Positions 41,648 through 46,630 of a stretch of 46,630 nucleotides of DNA are shown piece after piece. This DNA is from an uncultured Collinsella sp. GTDB lineage: Bacteria > Actinomycetota > Coriobacteriia > Coriobacteriales > Coriobacteriaceae. Each line of letters opens with the position of its first letter. Within the stretch, counting starts at the first letter, position 1. The DNA is taken from positions 1 through 46,630 of the forward strand of contig UREM01000014.1 in assembly GCA_900546775.1 (NCBI GenBank). Reading direction: 5' to 3'. The notes under the pieces are model-generated. The model ran no database searches and was not told the DNA's origin. It saw only the letters and a list, made by a program, of their open reading frames with translations. The position numbers were made by a program, and so were the translations under genes.

Positions 41648-42874
41648 CTAGGCCTGGGCGGCAGCAGAGCTGGGGCCCTGGACCTTAGCCCACGTCTTGA
41701 GCGACAGCGTATCGATCTCGATAAAGCCGGCGCTGGCCTTCTCGTCAAACGTAGTGTCGCGGTCGTAGGTAGCCAGACCGTAGTCATACAGGCTAAACGG
41801 GCTCTTGCGGCCGACGACATGGCAGTTGCCCTTAAAGAACTTCAGACGGACGGTGCCGGTCACGAACTTCTGGGTGTCGGCCATAAAGGCATCGAGCGCG
41901 TTTTTGAGCGGGCTGTACCACTGGCCGTTGTACACGGCGGTGGCCCAATCCTGCTCGAGCTTAATCTTGGTCTTGAGCAGGTCGCCCTCGACGCAGATGT
42001 CCTCGAGCGCCTTGTGGGCGGTGATGAGCGTCAGGGCGCCAGGAACCTCGTAGCACTCGCGACTCTTGAGGCCCACCAGACGATCCTCGACCAGGTCGAG
42101 ACGGCCAAAGCCGTTGTCACCCGAAATCTTGTTGAGGGCGATGACGATCTCGGAGAGTTTCATCTTCTTGCCATCGACGGCGACGGGCTTGCCCGCCTCA
42201 AACTCAATCTCGGTGCAGGTCGGGGTGTCCGGCGTGTCCTCGGGGTTCTTGGTCATAACCCAGGCGTCGTCGAGCGGCTCGTTCCAGGGATCCTCCAGGT
42301 GACCGCACTCGATGGCGCGACCCCACAGGTTGTCGTCGATGGAATAGGGGTTGTCGTTGGCGCCCTCGGGAACCGGCACGTTGTGGGCGTGAGCATAGGC
42401 AACCTCATCGGGACGGCACTTCAGATCCCACTCGCGAACCGGGGCGATAACCTTAAGCTCGGGGTCGAGGGCCTTGACGGCAGCCTCAAAACGAACCTGG
42501 TCGTTACCCTTGCCGGTGCAGCCGTGGGCGACGTAGGTCGCGCCAAACTCGTGAGCGACCTCGACAAGCTTCTTGGCGAGCAGCGGGCGAGACAGCGCGG
42601 AGAGCAGCGGGTACTTGTTCTCGTACATGGAGTTTGCGGCGATGGCCTTAGTCAGGAACTCATCGGAGAACTCGTCGCGCAGGTCGAGCACCTGGCAATC
42701 GAGAACGCCCAGGTCAAGCGCCTTCTGCTTCTTGGCATCCAAGCCGGTCTCCTCCTGGCCCACGTTGCCGCAGACGCAAACGACATCGAGATTCTTCTCG
42801 TCCTGGAGCCACTTGACACATACGGATGTATCAAGACCACCGGAATATGCGAGAACGACTTTTTCCTTGCTCAT
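41648..42874 (-). CDS. argG: Argininosuccinate synthase
   Basis: A 408-residue argininosuccinate synthase, which joins citrulline and aspartate with ATP. The PP-loop AYSGGLDTS is at residues 9-17. Further conserved parts are VAHGCTGKGNDQVRFE (substrate site), APVREWDL, and YSIDDNLWGRAIECG. The start is ATG at 42874 with AAAGGAA upstream; the frame to 42925 lacks a site. The gene has a long upstream region (about 550 nt to the divergent HAD gene) in which no ARG box could be recognised. argH lies downstream on the same strand. Earlier arginine genes are not in the window. Confidence 0.96.
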   Translation of the reverse strand: MSKEKVVLAYSGGLDTSVCVKWLQDEKNLDVVCVCGNVGQEETGLDAKKQKALDLGVLDCQVLDLRDEFSDEFLTKAIAANSMYENKYPLLSALSRPLLAKKLVEVAHEFGATYVAHGCTGKGNDQVRFEAAVKALDPELKVIAPVREWDLKCRPDEVAYAHAHNVPVPEGANDNPYSIDDNLWGRAIECGHLEDPWNEPLDDAWVMTKNPEDTPDTPTCTEIEFEAGKPVAVDGKKMKLSEIVIALNKISGDNGFGRLDLVEDRLVGLKSRECYEVPGALTLITAHKALEDICVEGDLLKTKIKLEQDWATAVYNGQWYSPLKNALDAFMADTQKFVTGTVRLKFFKGNCHVVGRKSPFSLYDYGLATYDRDTTFDEKASAGFIEIDTLSLKTWAKVQGPSSAAAQA

Positions 42875-43428
42875 GGCTGTTTCCTTTCGCCCTTGGTAGC
42901 TAGTTAGAACATCGGTCAGTTGCAAGTCATTTCGAGGTCAAAAAACCGTGCAATATCAGGTTAAATAGCAAAAAGCAGCACAGCATGCTCTAGAAACGTG
43001 CGTTTATATCGTGCTAAAACCCAACGACCTCAAAATGACTCTGTTGGGGCATTTCACCCCATACGAACAGAGACGATTGTTATCGTCGTCGGGAAATTGC
43101 GCGCTGGCGTCGGATGGCATTATCTGCAGTGGTGATGATCTTTACGAACTGCATCTGCCTCTCCTTTCACCTATCGCCGGGCGCAATTCTAATATCGTAA
43201 ACGGTACCTTTTCTTCGGTAAGCGGTTGTATTTCCGTCTCCGTTTTCGATGGTCGCTATATTACGCTAAAGTGCCCGCAGCACAAGCGACAAATTCAAAT
43301 TTCTGAAAAGTTTTTTCATTACTTTGTGAAGCGTGGTGCAAATACGCTCCGTTCCTGCGACAATACGCTCAGTTACTGGTTGATGGTTATAACGTCTGAA
43401 ACAATTTCGAAACGAAAGGCGCGCTTTT
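42875..43428. other. Long low-GC divergent region argG / Cof-type phosphatase
   Basis: About 550 nt, markedly lower in GC than its surroundings. It holds the argG promoter (a TTGACC on the minus strand near 42933 is the best -35) and that of the HAD gene. A 152-codon open frame from 43011 on the plus strand has no ribosome binding site, overlaps the HAD start and has no recognisable domain; it is left as unsupported. No T-box or tRNA was found. Confidence 0.45.
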
Positions 43429-44256
43429 ATGCAAACTTACGAATCGGACACCAATATCGGAAGCATTAAGATTCTCGCCGTCGACATGGACAAGACGCTG
43501 CTCACCGACAAGCGCGTGTTGCCGCAGGGTCTTGATGAGCGCCTGGACAAGCTCGCCGACGCAGGCATTGTATTCTGCCCCGCCAGCGGACGCCCCGCCC
43601 CCAAACTCGAGGAAATGTTCGAGAGCATTAAGAACCGCCTTGCTTTTTGTCCCGACAACGGAGCCTGCGTCATCTATCGCGGCAGCTATATCTATAAGAG
43701 CAACATCGATGTGGCGCTGTATCAGCAGGTGCTCGCCCGTGCCTCGGAGGACCCGCGTGCCGTTCCCGTCTTGTGCTGCTACGACGAGTTCTATGTGCTC
43801 GCCCGCGACCATCAGTACCACGACGAGATCAGCGTGTACTACAACACGATCAACTACGTCGATAGCTTTGAGGGCCTTGATATCGAGTCCAACAAGATTT
43901 CGATCTTCTTCCCCGCCTACGATGCCGAGCCAGCGTTTCGCGAGGACTACAGCCCCGAGTTCTCGGACAAGCTCTACGTCACCAACGCCGGGCGCGAGTG
44001 GATCGACTTCATGAACCTGGGCGTCGACAAGGGGTCGGGCGTCGCGCACCTGTGCGACCACCTGGGCATCGATATCGCCGACGCCGCCGCCGTGGGCGAC
44101 ACCTACAACGATATTCCCATGCTCGAGCGCGTCGGGCATAGCTTTATCGTGGACAATGCCGAGGAGCACATGAACGCGCATGCCAAGTGGCGCATTCCGA
44201 GCAACAACGACGGGGGCGTACTGACGCTCATCGACGCCATCCTGGCGGCTCGGTAG
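43429..44256 (+). CDS. Cof-type HAD-IIB phosphatase
   Basis: A 275-residue member of the Cof/YidA HAD-IIB family, which hydrolyses sugar phosphates or other small phosphoesters. Motif I is ILAVDMDKTLLTDKR, motif II is CPASGRP, and NGACVIYRGSYIY opens the C2 cap. The motif III lysine is in LGVDKGSGVAHLCDHLGI, and motif IV is AVGDTYNDIPMLERVGHSFIVDNA. The start is ATG at 43429 with AAAGG ten bases upstream. It is monocistronic, followed by the nested inverted repeat and terminators. The substrate is not predictable. Confidence 0.88.
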   Translation: MQTYESDTNIGSIKILAVDMDKTLLTDKRVLPQGLDERLDKLADAGIVFCPASGRPAPKLEEMFESIKNRLAFCPDNGACVIYRGSYIYKSNIDVALYQQVLARASEDPRAVPVLCCYDEFYVLARDHQYHDEISVYYNTINYVDSFEGLDIESNKISIFFPAYDAEPAFREDYSPEFSDKLYVTNAGREWIDFMNLGVDKGSGVAHLCDHLGIDIADAAAVGDTYNDIPMLERVGHSFIVDNAEEHMNAHAKWRIPSNNDGGVLTLIDAILAAR

Positions 44257-44266
44257 CCGTCCCATC

Positions 44267-44395
44267 GGGCCTGGCCGGGCGGCACGGGATAACTTTTCGC
44301 TCGGTCAGGTCCTGCGCAAGACGAAAGCCACATTAAGTGGCTTTCTTTGCGTGCGGAATCTACGAAAAGTTAACCCGTGCCGCCCGGCCAGGCCC
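44267..44395. repeat. 33-bp near-perfect inverted repeat with a nested terminator
   Basis: Arms 44267-44299 and 44363-44395 are complementary at 32 of 33 positions. Inside lies a second hairpin, GAAAGCCAC (44323-44331) with GTGGCTTTC (44337-44345) followed by TTT, a normal terminator for the HAD gene 70 nt upstream. The outer arms (GGGCCTGGCCGGGCGGCACG ...) are far longer than termination needs and could form a cruciform or mark a miniature mobile element. Confidence 0.85.
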
Positions 44396-44462
44396 TAGGT
44401 TTACTTTCCTGCCGCCAAGATGGCGTCTTGAGTGTCTAGATACTTAGCTGAAATGATTTGAG

Positions 44463-44504
44463 CAGAGGGGAGCCCCTTGTTGGAAGGGGCTCCCCTCTGT
44501 TTTG
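44463..44504 (+). terminator. Perfect 16-bp terminator hairpin
   Basis: CAGAGGGGAGCCCCTT (44463-44478) pairs perfectly with 44484-44499; TTTT follows on the plus strand. It is the second terminator-like structure between the HAD gene and polA, and may serve both strands. Confidence 0.8.
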
Positions 44505-44512
44505 GTTACTGT

Positions 44513-44551
44513 GGGACAAATTAATCAGTAGTGTTTGTCCCAAATCTTAAG
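44513..44551. repeat. 39-bp dyad repeat, copy 2
   Basis: Same element as 32374-32412: GGGACAAATTAATCAG, five variable bases (TAGTG), TTTGTCCCAAATCTTAAG. 34 of 39 bases are identical between copies, all differences lying in or at the centre. This copy is between the convergent HAD gene and polA. Confidence 0.85.
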
Positions 44552-44599
44552 TATGTGGGGGCTTACGTCTTGGGCGAGCTTGCCTTACGGAGCGCTTTC

Positions 44600-46630
44600 C
44601 TATTTGGCGTCGGCCCAGGTTATGCCGGTACTGGCTTCGGCGATTAACGGTACGCGGAGGTCTACTACGTGCTCCATGACGTCGCGGACCATCGCGGTGA
44701 GCGCCTCGACCTCATCCACTGGGCACTCAAAGTCCAGTTCGTCGTGCACCTGCAAGATCATGTGGGCGGCAAAGCCTTCTTCTTCCAGACGGCGACTCAC
44801 ACGAGCCATCGCAATTTTGATGATGTCTGCTGCGGTGCCCTGCATGGGATGATTCATGGCCGTACGCTCGCCAAAGCCGCGAAGCTGCGGATTTTTGGCC
44901 TTAAGCTCCGGAATGTGGCGACGGCGGCCGTACATGGTCTCAGCGTAGCCCGTCTGCTTGGCACGTGCCACCACGTTGTCGAGGAACGTACGCACACCCG
45001 GGTAGGCCTCGTAGTAGCGGTCGATCATGTCGCGTGCCTCGGCCATCGAGATATGCAGCGACTGCGATAGGCCGTAAGCCTGCTGACCATACACGATGCC
45101 AAAGTTCACGGCCTTGGCGCGGCTGCGCAGGTCGGGCGTCACCTCGGACACCGGCACGCCAAACACGCGCGCGGCCGTCTCGGCATGGAAGTCCTCGCCC
45201 TCGTTAAAGGCGCGCACCAGATGCTCGTCACCAGAGAGATGCGCCAGCAGACGCAGCTCGATCTGCGAGTAGTCCACCGCCAAAAAGACGCTTCCCTCGC
45301 CTGCCGAAAACGCCGTCTTGACAGTACGGCCCAGCTCCGAGCGCGTCGGGATGTTCTGAAGGTTCGGGTCGCTCGAAGACAAACGCCCCGTCGCGGTGAT
45401 GGTCTGGTTGTACGTGGTGTGCACACGCCCGTCACCACGGCGCAGCGGGCCCAGCGTGTCCAGATAGGTCGACTTAATCTTGGACTTCTCACGCCAGTCC
45501 AAAATCAGGCGCACGATCTCGTGGTCGCGGGCAAGGTCGCTCAGCACCTTGGCGTTGGTCGAATAGTAGCCGCGCTTGGTCTTTTTGAGGCCCTTGGTCG
45601 GAAGTCCCATAACATCAAACAGCACGTGCGAGAGTTGCATGGGGCTGCCGATGTTAAAGGTCTCGTCGCCGGCCAGGTCGCGAATGCTGCGCTCGACATC
45701 GGCAATCTGGGTCGCCAGGCCCTCGGACAGACTGTGCAGGCGGTCGGGGTCCACGAGCATGCCCGCGCGCTCCATCTTGGCAAGCACCGGCACGAGCGGC
45801 ATCTCGATCCCATCGAACACGTTGGCGGCGTTCTCGCGGGCCATGCGGTCACGCAGCGGTGCAACCAGCGCCAGCGTCAAGGCCGCCGTGCGAGCGGCGG
45901 GCGCAGGAGCGTCCTCGCCAGCACCCTCTGCGCCGCGCGCCGCAGGCAGCGCCATCTGCAGATACGTATCGGCCAGATACACCTCGTCAAACTCGGAGCG
46001 ATCGGAATCCAGCAGATAGGCAGCGACCACGGTATCGAAGATACGCGTGGAATCGGCAGCGAGCGGATCCATGAGCTCGGGCTCGGAAGAATCGATGGGC
46101 GAAAGCTCGTGCAGCAGCGCCTTCATATCCGGGCTCGCCACACGGCCTTCCATAAACAGACGCGCGAGCACGCCGGCAATCACGCCGTGGGCGAAGTTGA
46201 AGCCCTCAACCTCAGCCGCCGCACCACTGTCGCCCTCCTCGAGCGCAAACAGGCCCTTGGACGTCGCCAACCACAGCGTGCGCGTCAGCCCAAAGAGCGC
46301 GCCCTCTTCCTTGTCATCGTCCACCACGGCGGCGACCCACTCGCCGGCATCAATCACGCGGGAGACCTCAGCCGCAACGGCACCAAGCGCGCCAGCATCG
46401 CCGGCGGCTGCGCGCAAAACGGCGGGAATCTCAAACGTGCTGGCAGCTGCCCCGCCCTCGCCGCCGATCAGCGCCAAGAAACGGTTCTGCATGGCGGTGA
46501 TACCAAGCGTGCCCAGCGCCGCGGAAACCTCATCGGCGGAAAACGCCGGGAAGGACGTCGCCTCAAAATCGAGCTCAACGGGTGCATCGGTGCGGATGGT
46601 CGCCACCTTACGGCTCAGCAGCGCGTCGTC
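44600..46630 (-). CDS. polA: DNA polymerase I (partial, C-terminal part)
   Basis: The gene enters from the right edge; about 676 C-terminal residues are present, and the 5'-nuclease domain (about 200 residues) lies outside. The first residues (LLSRKVATIRTDAPVELD) are the end of that domain. Next comes a degenerate 3'-5' exonuclease-like domain in which the metal-binding DTE and NLKYD motifs are not recognisable, so proofreading is probably lost. The polymerase domain is complete: RLSSSDPNLQNIPTRSELG, motif A VDYSQIELRLLAHLSGD, motif B RSRAKAVNFGIVYGQQAYGL, and motif C QVHDELDFE. The enzyme fills gaps and removes primers. Confidence 0.95.
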   Translation of the reverse strand, partial: DDALLSRKVATIRTDAPVELDFEATSFPAFSADEVSAALGTLGITAMQNRFLALIGGEGGAAASTFEIPAVLRAAAGDAGALGAVAAEVSRVIDAGEWVAAVVDDDKEEGALFGLTRTLWLATSKGLFALEEGDSGAAAEVEGFNFAHGVIAGVLARLFMEGRVASPDMKALLHELSPIDSSEPELMDPLAADSTRIFDTVVAAYLLDSDRSEFDEVYLADTYLQMALPAARGAEGAGEDAPAPAARTAALTLALVAPLRDRMARENAANVFDGIEMPLVPVLAKMERAGMLVDPDRLHSLSEGLATQIADVERSIRDLAGDETFNIGSPMQLSHVLFDVMGLPTKGLKKTKRGYYSTNAKVLSDLARDHEIVRLILDWREKSKIKSTYLDTLGPLRRGDGRVHTTYNQTITATGRLSSSDPNLQNIPTRSELGRTVKTAFSAGEGSVFLAVDYSQIELRLLAHLSGDEHLVRAFNEGEDFHAETAARVFGVPVSEVTPDLRSRAKAVNFGIVYGQQAYGLSQSLHISMAEARDMIDRYYEAYPGVRTFLDNVVARAKQTGYAETMYGRRRHIPELKAKNPQLRGFGERTAMNHPMQGTAADIIKIAMARVSRRLEEEGFAAHMILQVHDELDFECPVDEVEALTAMVRDVMEHVVDLRVPLIAEASTGITWADAK

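Noticed and set aside
41592..41651. A 19-codon Arg-rich ORF with a good ribosome site, resembling an arginine leader peptide
   Set aside because: It is on the plus strand and points into argG antisense, so it cannot be the leader of argG or argH.
42875..43428. T-box leader for argG, prompted by GGTACCG near 43205
   Set aside because: The match is only seven bases, lacks the T-box context and is over 300 nt from the gene without a terminator/antiterminator pair.
43011..43469. A 152-codon open frame upstream of the Cof-type phosphatase
   Set aside because: No ribosome binding site, GTG start, overlap with the phosphatase start, and no recognisable domain; the low GC marks it as regulatory sequence.
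1..46630. CRISPR arrays, insertion sequences, prophage genes
   Set aside because: No direct-repeat arrays, transposase, integrase or phage structural genes are visible; the repeats found are short palindromes.

Overview
The window reads as chromosomal DNA of a high-GC, strictly anaerobic Gram-positive bacterium. The best fit is a member of the Coriobacteriia such as Collinsella. This is inferred from gene content (Hyf-type formate hydrogenlyase, double-cubane proteins, selenium genes), base composition and gene style; no 16S gene is present to confirm it. Almost all sequence is ordinary coding DNA with short intergenic gaps. The gaps are unusually rich in palindromes.

Layout, left to right. 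(1) 1-9950, minus strand: one long operon read right to left, hydN-like, fdhF, hyfA, hyfB, hyfC, hyfD, hyfE, hyfF (cut by the window start). This is a formate hydrogenlyase of the hydrogenase-4 type: a molybdopterin formate dehydrogenase, two polyferredoxins and the membrane arm. The hydrogenase catalytic subunits should lie just outside the window. FdhF has Cys where the E. coli enzyme has selenocysteine. (2) 10245-11044, plus strand: a toxin-antitoxin pair with a RelB/DinJ-type antitoxin and a PIN-domain toxin. (3) 11332-11568: tRNA-Gly(TCC) and tRNA-Pro(TGG) with a clear promoter and terminator; then brnQ.

(4) 13006-19740, minus strand: a seven-gene operon made of two HgdB-type double-cubane iron-sulfur proteins, their ATP-dependent activase, selD, yedF, a DUF3343 gene and a cysteine desulfurase/selenocysteine lyase-like gene. 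selD is itself a selenoprotein gene: its active-site codon 17 is an in-frame UGA, so simple ORF calling truncates it. Two related hairpin elements sit in the gaps around the second HgdB gene. This operon is the most interesting part of the window. (5) 20122-25586, minus strand: molybdate uptake (modA, modB, modC) and molybdenum cofactor assembly (mogA, moeA), which would supply FdhF. ModB carries an unusual secreted N-terminal domain.

(6) 25798-34116: a CLC-type channel/antiporter, a diacylglycerol-kinase-like lipid kinase, a small GGQ ribosome-rescue factor, xpt, a drug-efflux MFS protein, an O-acetylhomoserine sulfhydrylase, a C_GCAxxG_C_C protein, a YigZ protein and the RNase P RNA. (7) 34200-46630: a candidate small RNA, ribosomal protein S1, a HAD hydrolase, L-cysteine desulfidase, rpiB, ndk, argH and argG with a small ORF between them, a Cof-type HAD phosphatase, and the C-terminal three quarters of DNA polymerase I running off the right edge.

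Functionally, the left half is centred on anaerobic redox metabolism. Molybdate uptake and cofactor synthesis feed formate dehydrogenase, whose electrons go through ferredoxin-like subunits to an ion-pumping hydrogenase. Next to it, selenium handling is co-transcribed with ATP-driven low-potential electron donors. The right half is mostly housekeeping.
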